This document shows, piece by piece, positions 55,837 through 64,000 of a stretch of DNA of 64,000 nt. A program made the position numbers and the translations under genes. How positions within the stretch are numbered: position 1 is the first letter of the stretch; the number at the start of each line of letters is the position of its first letter. The notes under the pieces are model-generated. The model worked only from the letters and a program-made list of their open reading frames with translations, did no database searches and had not been told where the DNA came from. Where the stretch lies: the NCBI GenBank assembly GCA_012103535.1, contig WLWQ01000002.1, positions 62,001-126,000 of the forward strand, read 5' to 3'. The stretch comes from Pseudomonadales bacterium (GTDB lineage Bacteria > Pseudomonadota > Gammaproteobacteria > Pseudomonadales > Pseudohongiellaceae).

Positions 55837-56220
55837 CTAGCTAACTTGTCTATGTACGGCGCAGATCTTATTGCCGTCCGGATCACGTAAATAGGCAATA
55901 TATAAGTTGGCGGAAATGCCTTTGCGCAAACCCGGCGGTTCCTCAATGGCTTCACCCCCGTTGGCTATTCCGGCTGCATGAAATGCGTCTACTGCTTCAG
56001 TGGTTTCGGCGCGAAAGCCGATTGTCCCTCCATTGGCATGACTGGCTGGTGCGCCATCAATCGGCAGCCCGACGCCGAATGTTCCGTATTTATTCAAGTA
56101 GAATGCGCGGCCTTTGGAGTCAACAACACCAGGGTCGTACCCGAGCGCACCGAGCACCGTGTCATAGAATTCTATGGCTTTTTCAGTATCGGTTGTGCCG
56201 ACCATTACGTGATAGAACAT
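55837..56220 (-). CDS. VOC (glyoxalase/bleomycin-resistance) family protein
   Basis: 127 residues with a single VOC domain: FYHVMVGTTDTEKAIEFYDT at the start, AFYLNKYGTFGVGLPID and YIAYLRDPDGNKICAVH at the end, with metal-site His/Glu positions only partly clear. A small lyase or binding protein; substrate unknown. A GGAAAAA SD precedes it. Convergent with the hydratase gene. Confidence 0.83.
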   Translation of the reverse strand: MFYHVMVGTTDTEKAIEFYDTVLGALGYDPGVVDSKGRAFYLNKYGTFGVGLPIDGAPASHANGGTIGFRAETTEAVDAFHAAGIANGGEAIEEPPGLRKGISANLYIAYLRDPDGNKICAVHRQVS

Positions 56221-56349
56221 AAATTATTTTTCCTGCTTGTAAGTTTCTTGAGCGAAATTAACCACCGATAGAACGAAATAAAAAAGAGCCAGGTATGTTT
56301 AGTTGATTTTTAGTTCAGAGCTATATAATAAATCCGTCCTTATTTAACA

Positions 56350-56565
56350 TCATTCTGCAATTTCTACGGCAAGCTGGTCTTCTTCTACCGCATCACCTTC
56401 AGCGATATGAACTGCTGCCACTTCTCCGGAAACGGGAGCTTCGTAGGGAACTTCCATTTTCATCACTTCAAGAATAAATAGAGTGTCACCAGCTTCTACT
56501 CGCTCACCTGGTTTTGTCAGCACTTTCCACACCGATCCACCTGTTTCCAATTCGATCTTTGTCAT
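56350..56565 (-). CDS. Biotin/lipoyl-attachment protein, probable acyl-CoA carboxylase carrier
   Basis: 71 residues consisting of a single biotinyl domain. The EVMKMEV motif with K36 is the biotinylation site. Alone this is very short compared with AccB. It lies 23 nt downstream of the carboxyltransferase gene on the same strand, so the two form an operon and this protein shuttles carboxybiotin to that enzyme. The biotin carboxylase is not in the window. Confidence 0.88.
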   Translation of the reverse strand: MTKIELETGGSVWKVLTKPGERVEAGDTLFILEVMKMEVPYEAPVSGEVAAVHIAEGDAVEEDQLAVEIAE

Positions 56566-56588
56566 GCCTTAATAATCCCCTACTGTGG

Positions 56589-58142
56589 TTATGGACGAAC
56601 GGAAAATCTTGCCGGTCCGAGTAATCCTGGAAGCAATGGTTGAATACGATCGATCCATCGACAAAGTTCTATTCTGGTTTCGCGAGGATCTATCAGGTCA
56701 TGCACTCCAAGTGCCTCCGCTCGTGGAAAAGGAGATTGCTTCGCCGCCAATTCTTCTTCCAACTCTTTGCGTCGCGCTTCGGGGTCGGGCGCCGCGGCGA
56801 TTTCTCGCTGGAACGCAACTGCAACTCCTCCCTCAACAGGTAAGGGCCCGCTCTCTGCCGATGGCCAGGCAAGTACATATCCTTCAGGTCCGTAATGAGC
56901 AGCCTGGGCAACACCAAAGGAACGCCGAATCATTACAGATGCCCAGGGCACGGTTGTCATTGCTGCGGTAAGAACCGCAGATGTGCCGTGTCTGATAGTC
57001 GCCTCTCGTTCAGCCTGACTACCAATCATGAAACCGGGTTCATCCACCAAACTGATGATAGGTAGGCTGAAGGTTTCACAAAGTTCCATGAAGCGCCGTG
57101 CCTTATGTGCTCCGTCCGCAGTCATCGAACCGGCAAGAAATTTACAATTGTTTGCCCAGACACCTACTGGCTGACCATTCAAGCGAGCGAGCCCGGTGAT
57201 CTGGGAACGGCCATAGCCGGCACCCATTTCGAAGAAGCTCGATTGATCACACACCGAGTTAATGACACGGCGCATATCGAAGGCCCGCCGTCGCTCGCGG
57301 GGCACAATATCGAGCAATGCTTCGTCGGCGCGATCGACCGGATCATCACAATCGTTCACTGGTGCCAGCTGCTCAATATTGGCAGGCATATAAGAAAGAA
57401 AGCGCCGGATTTCAGCCAGGCACTCCGCTTCATTCTCGGCGCCGTTATCCACCGTGCCGTTTTTGGTATGTACTTTCCAGCCACCAAGTTCTTCCTTGGT
57501 TTTCTTCTCACCCATCGCCCGCTCTACTACTGCTGGGCCAGCAGTCAATATCTGTGCTGTCGCTTTTGACATAACTGAGAAATGTGAGGCAACCAGCCGG
57601 CCGGCGGGAAGGCCCGCTACAGCGCCAAGTGCTGCAGTCGCTACGGGTACTGTCGCCATGGCTTCCGCAACTGAGCGAAATCGTGCTGGCGCATTAACCG
57701 GCCCAGGCAAACTCGCACCCTTGCCGCCGGTACCACCAACACTGCCACCCGATCCCTCATGCAGGCGCACCAGCGGCAGCTTATATTGCACAGCGAGTTC
57801 TTCGGCATAGACGCTTTTGCGCAAACCTGCAGGGGAAGGCGACCCGCCGCGCATGGTAAAGTCCTCGCCGCCAACGACGATTCTTCGTCCTTCGACCTTA
57901 CCAAAACCGAGCACGAAGTTAGCCGGATCTAAGCTTATGAGCTCCCCGTTCTCGGCATAGTTTCCTGCACCTGCAGTGGGGCCGACTTCTTCAAAACTGC
58001 GGGTGTCCAGCAGCTTATCGATCCGCTCCCGAATAGTTAGTTTCCCTTTGCCATGCTGTTTAGCAATCGCATCCGTTCCGCCTTGCTCAAGTGCTAGCTC
58101 ACGACGACGTGCAATTTCATCTGTTTCTGTTTTCCAGTTCAT
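56589..58142 (-). CDS. Acyl-CoA carboxylase carboxyltransferase (PccB/AccD-like)
   Basis: 517 residues from ATG 58142, whose product begins MNWKTETDEIARRRELALEQ as in the family; TTG 58169 would add nine residues. The two crotonase-like halves are visible: FTMRGGSPSPAGLRKSVYAE and RLHEGSGGSVGGTGGKGAS in the first, VDEPGFMIGSQAEREATIRH and VMIRRSFGVAQAAHYGPEGY in the second. It transfers carboxyl from biotin to an acyl-CoA such as propionyl- or methylcrotonyl-CoA; the specific substrate is unclear. Operon with the 71-residue biotin carrier. Confidence 0.9.
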   Translation of the reverse strand: MNWKTETDEIARRRELALEQGGTDAIAKQHGKGKLTIRERIDKLLDTRSFEEVGPTAGAGNYAENGELISLDPANFVLGFGKVEGRRIVVGGEDFTMRGGSPSPAGLRKSVYAEELAVQYKLPLVRLHEGSGGSVGGTGGKGASLPGPVNAPARFRSVAEAMATVPVATAALGAVAGLPAGRLVASHFSVMSKATAQILTAGPAVVERAMGEKKTKEELGGWKVHTKNGTVDNGAENEAECLAEIRRFLSYMPANIEQLAPVNDCDDPVDRADEALLDIVPRERRRAFDMRRVINSVCDQSSFFEMGAGYGRSQITGLARLNGQPVGVWANNCKFLAGSMTADGAHKARRFMELCETFSLPIISLVDEPGFMIGSQAEREATIRHGTSAVLTAAMTTVPWASVMIRRSFGVAQAAHYGPEGYVLAWPSAESGPLPVEGGVAVAFQREIAAAPDPEARRKELEEELAAKQSPFPRAEALGVHDLIDPRETRIELCRWIDRIQPLLPGLLGPARFSVRP

Positions 58143-58259
58143 AGGTGCATCATATTTAAGCTTCGCCAACTATAAAGCGGCCTGTTTAAGTAAGATTCTC
58201 AAGTATCTTTTGTACTTTCTCAGACGTCCATTGTATATACATTCATCTATAAGCATAAA

Positions 58260-59285
58260 GTGAAGCGTCTAATGAACAGATTTCCAGTACAAAAAAAGGT
58301 TCGGAAGCCCTGGCGACAATTTCTTGATTCCCTCGCTCCATTTCGAGATGACTTGCATAAATACTGCTGTAAATTGACTGGGAACGTCTGGGAAGGAGAA
58401 GACCTTTCACAAGAAACTTATATGAAGGTATTTAGCCTCTTGGGAAAGACAGATGAAAAGCTCGATAATCCAAGAGCCTATCTCATTCGTACTGCAACCA
58501 ATCTATGGATCGACAAAATGCGTCGAGTTGGTCGTGAGCTCGCATGGATGGAGCTGCAGAGCCATGAAGAAGAGAATAACTCACATGATGTTTCTATTCA
58601 GGCAGAACTCGTTTCTGCAACCAGAGAACTAATGCAAAACCTCCATCCTCAAGAACGAGCAGCAATTGTCCTTAAAGATGTATTTGACATGTCATTGAGC
58701 GAAACTGCTTCTATGTTAAAAACGACAGAAGGAGCAGTTAAGTCAGCTTTAAAAAGAGGACGTGATCGAATCAAGCGGAACAAACCAGCAGCAAACTTCA
58801 CTGTGCCCTCTAAAGCATTGGTAGAGAGATTTCTCCAAGCGTTAATCGCTAATGATTTGGACACTTTGGAATTGATTTGTTCCACAAATCTCAAAGTTGA
58901 ACTGGTTGGTGGTGCAGAAACTGACAGTTTTAAGCAATCCAAGAGCTTTTTTGGGCATGCTCATATGGAAATGCCGTCATTGGATTTTGGAACCAAGCCT
59001 AATTGGAAACTCGTGGATTATGAAGGAGAGCTATTGGTCTTGGGTTATAGAACTTTGAATGGTGTAGAGGGCCTTAACGAAGTGCATCGACTGGAAGAGT
59101 TGGATGGCGTTATCACTCGAGTGCGCTGCTATTGCTTCTGCCCCGAGACTCTGCGGGTTGTTGCGAATGATTTAGGATCAACTGCCGTGCAAAGAAGACT
59201 TGGTTACCGCTCCCCATCCATGTCAGATATTCCTAAATTGCTCCTTGACTATGCTTGGCGAAAAATTTTTACAAAACATAGATAG
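58260..59285 (+). CDS. ECF sigma factor with SnoaL-like C-terminal domain
   Basis: 341 residues, GTG start (ATG at 58272 also possible). Region 2 (WEGEDLSQETYMKVF) and region 4 (ERAAIVLKDVFDMSLSETAS, MLKTTEGAVKSALKRGRDRI) occupy about 40-175. The C-terminal part (about 185-310, LVERFLQALIANDLDTLELI) resembles SnoaL-type tails of ECF41/SigJ-like sigma factors, which modulate activity without a separate anti-sigma. It is divergent from the carboxyltransferase gene. Signal unknown. Confidence 0.82.
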   Translation: MKRLMNRFPVQKKVRKPWRQFLDSLAPFRDDLHKYCCKLTGNVWEGEDLSQETYMKVFSLLGKTDEKLDNPRAYLIRTATNLWIDKMRRVGRELAWMELQSHEEENNSHDVSIQAELVSATRELMQNLHPQERAAIVLKDVFDMSLSETASMLKTTEGAVKSALKRGRDRIKRNKPAANFTVPSKALVERFLQALIANDLDTLELICSTNLKVELVGGAETDSFKQSKSFFGHAHMEMPSLDFGTKPNWKLVDYEGELLVLGYRTLNGVEGLNEVHRLEELDGVITRVRCYCFCPETLRVVANDLGSTAVQRRLGYRSPSMSDIPKLLLDYAWRKIFTKHR

Positions 59286-59368
59286 TATTTGTTTGCCACA
59301 GAATTATATTTAGGAAATCCTATCGAAGAATAACAATTCTATTCCTCTATATCTTATACAATCGGTGG

Positions 59369-61501
59369 ATGCACAAACTTCAAGCCCTAATCACTCTCGC
59401 TATTCTGCTAATTGCTCTCGGCATTCCATCCCATGGGGTTGCACAATCGACTATCTCGGTAAATGCGGATCTATCCATTGATATTTCAACACTCCAGGAT
59501 GAAGCTGAAACCTATTCGGCAGCACTAATCTTTGCTGAGCCAAATTGGCAGTTGGTGAACAAGAATTTACTGCTGACCAGCGAAGTTGACGCATCGGCAC
59601 TAGTTCAAGGCGCACAGCTCACGCTGCATTGTCTTCTCTACCAAAGCGATACCTACCGTGTGACATTCACTGAGTTGGCAGATACTACTGAAGAATTAGT
59701 ATTTGAGTTTTCTGGGGCCGAATTAAATGCAGATTGCGCCAACGACTCGACCCTTGATAATGCGCTGCTTCCTGATTCCATTCCTGCTTATCAAATTGAA
59801 TCAACCTCGGCATTGTTAGATTCTGTGAGTGTGCAGCTAAGCAGTTTGTCCTTTTCGGAGTTCTTAGAAGAATCTTATTCAATCATTAGAGCGAGAGATC
59901 CTGAAAATGCGATCGCTGATGGTGATTTCGACGATATAGAAATTGCGACTGCAGAACTATTTAGTATTTCAGACGACTACTATTATCAAACTGTCGATGT
60001 ACAGAACCTGATCCTCGAAACTCTGACGAACTACGACAGGGAATTGCTAAACGAAGAAGATCAATTGTCTTACGATATCTATCTCGCCTTCCTGGAAACT
60101 GAATTGGAGTGGGCTGAATATCGTAATTTCGAATATCCAGGTACCTACGGTTTCTTTGGATGGCCAGGCAGTACAGAGTCGTTTTTCACCAATGTCTTCA
60201 CCTTTAATAATGTAAGTGAAGCGCAACTCTATCTTGTGCTGCTCAATCAGATTGGCAGAAGATTTGAACAAATCTATGATTTGCTAATCGCGAGAAGAAA
60301 TGTAGGGATCGTAGAACCAAGTTCTACTTTAGGGTGGTCACAAAGTATTGTAGCTGCAATGGCTAATACTAGCGCGGCAACAACCAGCTACTACCAATCT
60401 TTCGATGAACAACTTGCAACTCTCATCGACATAAGCGAAAACGAAAAAGAGATTCTCAGACAACAAATGCTGACCGTGGTTGAACAGCAAGTTTTGCCTG
60501 CCTACAGTCTTCTTTCTGCACGTATGCTAGGTCTGTTGAATATAGCGCCCTCTGCAATAGGATTTGGTCAGTTCGATGGAGGCGCTGAGTTTTATGACTT
60601 TACCCTTCGCTACTTCACGTCTAGTAACATGGATGCAGCTGAGGTTCACTTGCTCGGTCAATCTGAGCTGGCACGTATTAATGCTGAAATGGACATTTTG
60701 TTTCAACAGCTTGCTTATCCAGAGTCGGAAACTCTTGCTCAGAAATTCGACCGCGTAAATCAGGACGGCGGTTTCATTGCGGCTGGAAATGTAAAGGCAC
60801 TTTATGAACAGATAATTGACGATGCCTATGCCAGACTACCTGAATCGTTTCGCATAGTTCCCGAACAGGAAGTCGAAGTCATCGGCGGGCCTACCGGTGG
60901 TTTCTATATCAGAGGATCAGATGATGGTTCTCGGCCAAGTGCTTTTTATGCTAATACCGAGACCGATCAACCTTATACCACCATGCCAACACTGGCTTAT
61001 CATGAGGCAATACCTGGACACCATTTGCAAATCGCACTGGCGAACGAATTAGACCTGCCTACATTCAGGCGTAAATACAACAATACTTCTTATATAGAAG
61101 GATGGGGACTCTATGCCGAAAGACTGCCAAAAGATTTGGGTTGGTATGAAGGTGACATATACGGCGACTTGGGAAGATTACAATTTGAAGCGATGCGAGC
61201 GGCAAGGCTGGTGGTCGATACTGGAATTCATGTAATGGGTTGGACCTGGACTCAGGCAGATGAATACCATATAGCGAATGTTGGGTTTCCCGGTTCCATT
61301 GCCCGCTATAGTGTATGGCCAGGGCAGGCGACGGCTTACCAGACAGGCATGTTAAAAATACTTGAGCTGAGAGAACGCGCCGAAAGCGAGCTAGGAAATC
61401 TCTATGATATTCGCGATTTTCATGATGCCGTTATTGGCAATGGGGCGATGCCTTTACAAATACTGGAACAGGTTGTGGAAAGTTACATTGCTAACAAATA
61501 G
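59369..61501 (+). CDS. Secreted DUF885 family metallopeptidase-like protein
   Basis: 710 residues, signal peptide (ALITLAILLIALGIPSHGVAQ). The C-terminal DUF885 core has the metal-site-like HEAIPGHHLQIALANEL (about 545), followed by EGWGLYAERL and the GPTGGFYIRG segment earlier. The long N-terminal extension is largely unassigned. Families of this kind are predicted zinc-dependent peptidases or esterases; substrate unknown. Single gene. Confidence 0.85.
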   Translation: MHKLQALITLAILLIALGIPSHGVAQSTISVNADLSIDISTLQDEAETYSAALIFAEPNWQLVNKNLLLTSEVDASALVQGAQLTLHCLLYQSDTYRVTFTELADTTEELVFEFSGAELNADCANDSTLDNALLPDSIPAYQIESTSALLDSVSVQLSSLSFSEFLEESYSIIRARDPENAIADGDFDDIEIATAELFSISDDYYYQTVDVQNLILETLTNYDRELLNEEDQLSYDIYLAFLETELEWAEYRNFEYPGTYGFFGWPGSTESFFTNVFTFNNVSEAQLYLVLLNQIGRRFEQIYDLLIARRNVGIVEPSSTLGWSQSIVAAMANTSAATTSYYQSFDEQLATLIDISENEKEILRQQMLTVVEQQVLPAYSLLSARMLGLLNIAPSAIGFGQFDGGAEFYDFTLRYFTSSNMDAAEVHLLGQSELARINAEMDILFQQLAYPESETLAQKFDRVNQDGGFIAAGNVKALYEQIIDDAYARLPESFRIVPEQEVEVIGGPTGGFYIRGSDDGSRPSAFYANTETDQPYTTMPTLAYHEAIPGHHLQIALANELDLPTFRRKYNNTSYIEGWGLYAERLPKDLGWYEGDIYGDLGRLQFEAMRAARLVVDTGIHVMGWTWTQADEYHIANVGFPGSIARYSVWPGQATAYQTGMLKILELRERAESELGNLYDIRDFHDAVIGNGAMPLQILEQVVESYIANK

Positions 61502-61621
61502 GTGATAAACAGGGTAAGAAATTTTTTACAGTGTGTGTGAAAGAAAAATCAGTTTGTACCTGTTTATTCTTATAGCGTACTAGATAATCGTCTCAGTGAT
61601 GAAAAGTCAGTAAAGGACTTC

Positions 61622-63196
61622 ATGCAAGAAGAAAATACGAAGCAAAGTCGCCGCGAATTTTTGCAGAAGATTGGTGAAATTGGCGGAACGGCTGCAGTCT
61701 ACCAGGCAATGGTCAGTATGGGCCTGCTGGTTAGCGGCGAAGCGCAAGCGGGATCAACACGCCAACAATGGAATGAAAGATCGCAACTGCTAGGCAATGT
61801 AGAGAAACCCACAGTCGCAATTCTTGGCGGGGGTATCGCCGGACTTTGCGTAGCTTATGAATTGAAGAAAGCAGGCTTCCCTTTCTATCTCATCGAAGCG
61901 CGGGATAGGCCTGGAGGAAGAAGCCATACCATTAGGTCAGGCTCTGTTGTTGACGAAATAGACAGTCAACAGAATTGTAATTTCGACAATGAGGAAGAGC
62001 TTTATTTCAACGCAGGGCCTGCGCGCATTTCCCAGACTCATTGTAATTTGCTCAGCTACTGTCGTGAGCTAGGCGTTCCATTGCAGGCGCTGGTGAACGA
62101 CAACCCCGGTGCCTTTATTCACAATTCGTCCGCCTTTGGTGGTGTGCCGGTTCGGGCAAGAGAAGTTAAAACCGCGATACGCGGCTATATCGCGGAACTC
62201 CTGTCCAAAGCACTCAATGCCGGGGCGCTCGATTCCGACATCAGTTTCTCCGAACAGAATGCAGTGCTCGACGTGCTCCGAGACTACGGCGATCTTTCCT
62301 TGAGTAATTTTTTCATTAGTTCGACCCGTGGCGGATTGCAGGAAGACAGTGGCGGATTGACTCCGGGATTAGCTAATCCTGCATTAAATCTTGATGATTT
62401 TTTCTTCGATACTTCCGTGCCATTTACGCCTAACTTCAGTGAGAGCATCAATCAATCAGCGACCATGATGCAGCCCGTTGGCGGTATGGATAAGATTGCC
62501 CAGGCATTCGCCGACGAGGTAGTCGAAGAGGCTTATTACGGCATAGAAATCACTGCGATTCGACGCTCCGGTAGCAGAGTTCTTATTGAAGGCCGAGCCG
62601 ATGGCATGGAAGGTGCGGCAGAAGTTGATTACGCCATCGTCGCTATTCCTCCTAGTGTATTACGTAACATACCCAACGATTTTAGTCCTGCTGCTGCAAA
62701 CGCAATCGCCCAAGTGCAATACGCTAATCCGACCAAGATCGCCTTCCAGTCTCCACGCTTTTGGGAAAGCGAAGATGATATTTACGGTGGAATATCCTGG
62801 ACCGATCCGGAAATCCTACAAATTTGGTATCCATCGGGGGGATTTGGTCAGGAAAAAGGAATTATTGTCGGTAGTTATTTATTCGGCGGAACCGATGCCA
62901 CCAATTTTCAGAATCTTTCTATTAGTGATCGTATCGAGTTTGCCCTGGCAGGGGGTGAAAAAGTGCATCCACAGTATCGCCAGAATCTCAGTGCAGGTGT
63001 TTCGGTAGCATGGGCAAAAGTTCCTTACTCCTTAGGTGGCTGGAGCGTTTCTACTCCTTCTTCTTTATTGCAACTGCCAGATGGACCCTTCCTATTCGCC
63101 GGCGACCATCTTACTTACTTGCAAGGTTGGCAGGAAGGTGCCGTGATTTCGAGTTTGAATGCGCTTAATAATTTGTTGGACCTGATGGGAGTGTGA
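61622..63196 (+). CDS. Exported flavin amine oxidase-like oxidoreductase
   Basis: 524 residues. Twin-arginine leader SRREFLQKIGEIGGTAAVYQ, cleavage after about residue 42. The FAD site LGGGIAGLCVAYELKKAGFP followed by YLIEARDRPGGRSHT is complete (about 67-105), with the amine-oxidase-type C-terminus FAGDHLTYLQGWQEGAVISS. It resembles L-amino-acid/monoamine oxidases, giving a periplasmic oxidative deaminase; substrate unknown. SD AAAGGA precedes ATG 61622. Confidence 0.87.
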   Translation: MQEENTKQSRREFLQKIGEIGGTAAVYQAMVSMGLLVSGEAQAGSTRQQWNERSQLLGNVEKPTVAILGGGIAGLCVAYELKKAGFPFYLIEARDRPGGRSHTIRSGSVVDEIDSQQNCNFDNEEELYFNAGPARISQTHCNLLSYCRELGVPLQALVNDNPGAFIHNSSAFGGVPVRAREVKTAIRGYIAELLSKALNAGALDSDISFSEQNAVLDVLRDYGDLSLSNFFISSTRGGLQEDSGGLTPGLANPALNLDDFFFDTSVPFTPNFSESINQSATMMQPVGGMDKIAQAFADEVVEEAYYGIEITAIRRSGSRVLIEGRADGMEGAAEVDYAIVAIPPSVLRNIPNDFSPAAANAIAQVQYANPTKIAFQSPRFWESEDDIYGGISWTDPEILQIWYPSGGFGQEKGIIVGSYLFGGTDATNFQNLSISDRIEFALAGGEKVHPQYRQNLSAGVSVAWAKVPYSLGGWSVSTPSSLLQLPDGPFLFAGDHLTYLQGWQEGAVISSLNALNNLLDLMGV

Positions 63197-63417
63197 AGAG
63201 TAGCGAATCAAAACTCATCCACTCATGAACTAATTTCATTTTCGATTCAATCCTTCAATTGATTTCAAAATATCTGAAATCGAAATAGTAAATTGCAATT
63301 ACTCCTCCGGCCCGGTGATCCAGTCGATAGACATAGGAACATGGGACTTCTATACTCATTGAGAGCACACCAAATTCTCTCAATCCGTAAAATGCAATCA
63401 GGCTCGAATAGACCGTC
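63197..63417 (+). other. Intergenic region with a short palindrome
   Basis: 221 nt with no gene. GATTTCA (63261-63267) and TGAAATC (63275-63281) are perfect complements with a 7-nt spacer; TTTCGATT and AATCGAAA offer an alternative pairing around it. No T-tract follows. Confidence 0.4.
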
Positions 63418-64000
63418 ATGCTAACCAGAGATGGAGATAAACAGCTTATGCCAGCAAGTAGCTTGCTGGTCATTCTGCTTGGCTGCGCGCTCTTGTATTA
63501 TCAGGGTCTTTTCGGCCCATTCGTTTTCGATGATTTCGACAACATTTCCCCGACCTTGATGACCGAATGGGATCTTAGTAGGCTCTTCGCGATTGCCGCT
63601 GCCAATGAAAGCGGCCTTTTTGGTAGACCCGTATCCATAGTTAGTTTTAGTCTAACTTCTCTATTGTTTGGCGCGTCGCCATTTGCCTTCAAACTAACGA
63701 ACTTATTTCTCCATCTGATAACAGGTGTAGCGTTGTTCTCTGTCCTGAAAATTGTCTTTGTGGCACTTACAGGTCGAAACGACAACAAAGCACTAACAAT
63801 GACTCTATGGTGCTGCGCCTTATGGCTCATGCATCCACTGCTTGTTAGCACTGTGTTATATGCCGTACAACGAATGGCGATTCTCAGCAATTTGTTCATG
63901 TTGCTGGGCATGTGGTTTTACCTTCGAGGAAGATTAGCAATACCGGGTCAAGGTCTTCACGGCTATGTTTATATCTTCGCCAGTTTTTTTGTGGCTACTC
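63418..64000 (+). CDS. GT-C type membrane glycosyltransferase-like protein, N-terminal part (cut by right edge)
   Basis: Open from ATG 63418 (or ATG 63448, with GGAGAT upstream) to the window edge, 194 residues visible. Membrane segments (SLLVILLGCALLYYQGLFGP, NLFLHLITGVALFSVLKIVFV, MLWCC-like ALWLMHPLLVSTVLYAV) and the acidic FDDFDNISP loop (residues about 36-44) match the start of GT-C fold glycosyltransferases, in the TPR-containing group with the LHP...R pattern LMHPLLVSTVLYAVQRMAIL. C-terminal repeats, if any, lie outside the window. Predicted role is glycan transfer from a lipid donor; specificity unknown. Confidence 0.7.
   Translation, partial: MLTRDGDKQLMPASSLLVILLGCALLYYQGLFGPFVFDDFDNISPTLMTEWDLSRLFAIAAANESGLFGRPVSIVSFSLTSLLFGASPFAFKLTNLFLHLITGVALFSVLKIVFVALTGRNDNKALTMTLWCCALWLMHPLLVSTVLYAVQRMAILSNLFMLLGMWFYLRGRLAIPGQGLHGYVYIFASFFVAT

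Noticed and set aside
57105-57569. Plus-strand frame of 154 codons inside the carboxyltransferase gene
   Set aside because: Antisense to a well supported enzyme; no own signals.

Overview
The window reads as chromosomal DNA of a Gram-negative gammaproteobacterium, most likely an uncultured marine heterotroph. The evidence is two large TonB-dependent receptors, several twin-arginine leaders, a TRAP (TAXI) uptake system, many secreted proteins of families common in marine bacteria, moderate G+C by eye, and Shine-Dalgarno-led genes. I see no tRNA, rRNA, CRISPR array, integrase or transposase gene. The species assignment is inference from gene content.

Layout. 1-3.7 kb: the 3' end of an isochorismatase-type hydrolase, its terminator, and a TAXI TRAP transporter operon. 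3.8-4.8 kb: an ECF-like sigma factor overlapping a small two-helix membrane protein. 5.2-8.6 kb: a TonB-dependent receptor split by one in-frame TAA. 8.7-14.2 kb: a sulfotransferase and an ABC system whose permease is fused to an M1 aminopeptidase. 14.5-16.8 kb: a secreted c-heme plus PHM-like copper monooxygenase with a coupled partner, behind an FNR-like palindrome. 17.1-21 kb: an OafA-type acyltransferase with SGNH domain, a small membrane protein and a PAL-like NHL propeller. 21.5-24.6 kb: an intact TonB-dependent receptor. 24.7-27.3 kb: small secreted proteins, a 2OG-Fe(II) oxygenase with a truncated TPR reading frame behind it, and a TetR regulator.

27.4-32.4 kb: a molybdenum hydroxylase pair (2Fe-2S subunit plus exported molybdopterin subunit), divergent from TetR across a perfect inverted repeat and preceded by a terminator-like leader hairpin; then a small membrane protein and an ABC exporter whose ATPase seems to start at CTG. 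32.5-34.6 kb: glyoxalase II-like hydrolase, secreted cupin, small HTH regulator. 35-38.5 kb: hybrid sensor kinase coupled to a REC plus degenerate-EAL protein. 39-42.1 kb: three secreted proteins, including a tandem VOC fusion, followed by a hairpin/REP-like cluster. 42.6-51.7 kb: a second hybrid kinase, an SRPBCC-like protein, an alpha/beta hydrolase, a ThDP enzyme, two tandem paralogous luciferase-domain-like secreted proteins and a membrane protein.

52.3-64 kb: an SDR with a twin-arginine leader and Asp-rich ends, an ATP-grasp ligase, an enoyl-CoA hydratase, a VOC protein, a biotin carrier plus acyl-CoA carboxyltransferase pair without a biotin carboxylase, a SnoaL-tailed ECF sigma factor, a DUF885 protein, an exported flavin amine oxidase, and the start of a GT-C type membrane glycosyltransferase cut by the right edge. 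The most distinctive biology is the bacterial PHM-like/PAL-like pair about 4 kb apart, the VOC fusion cluster, and the regulatory structures around the molybdenum hydroxylase.
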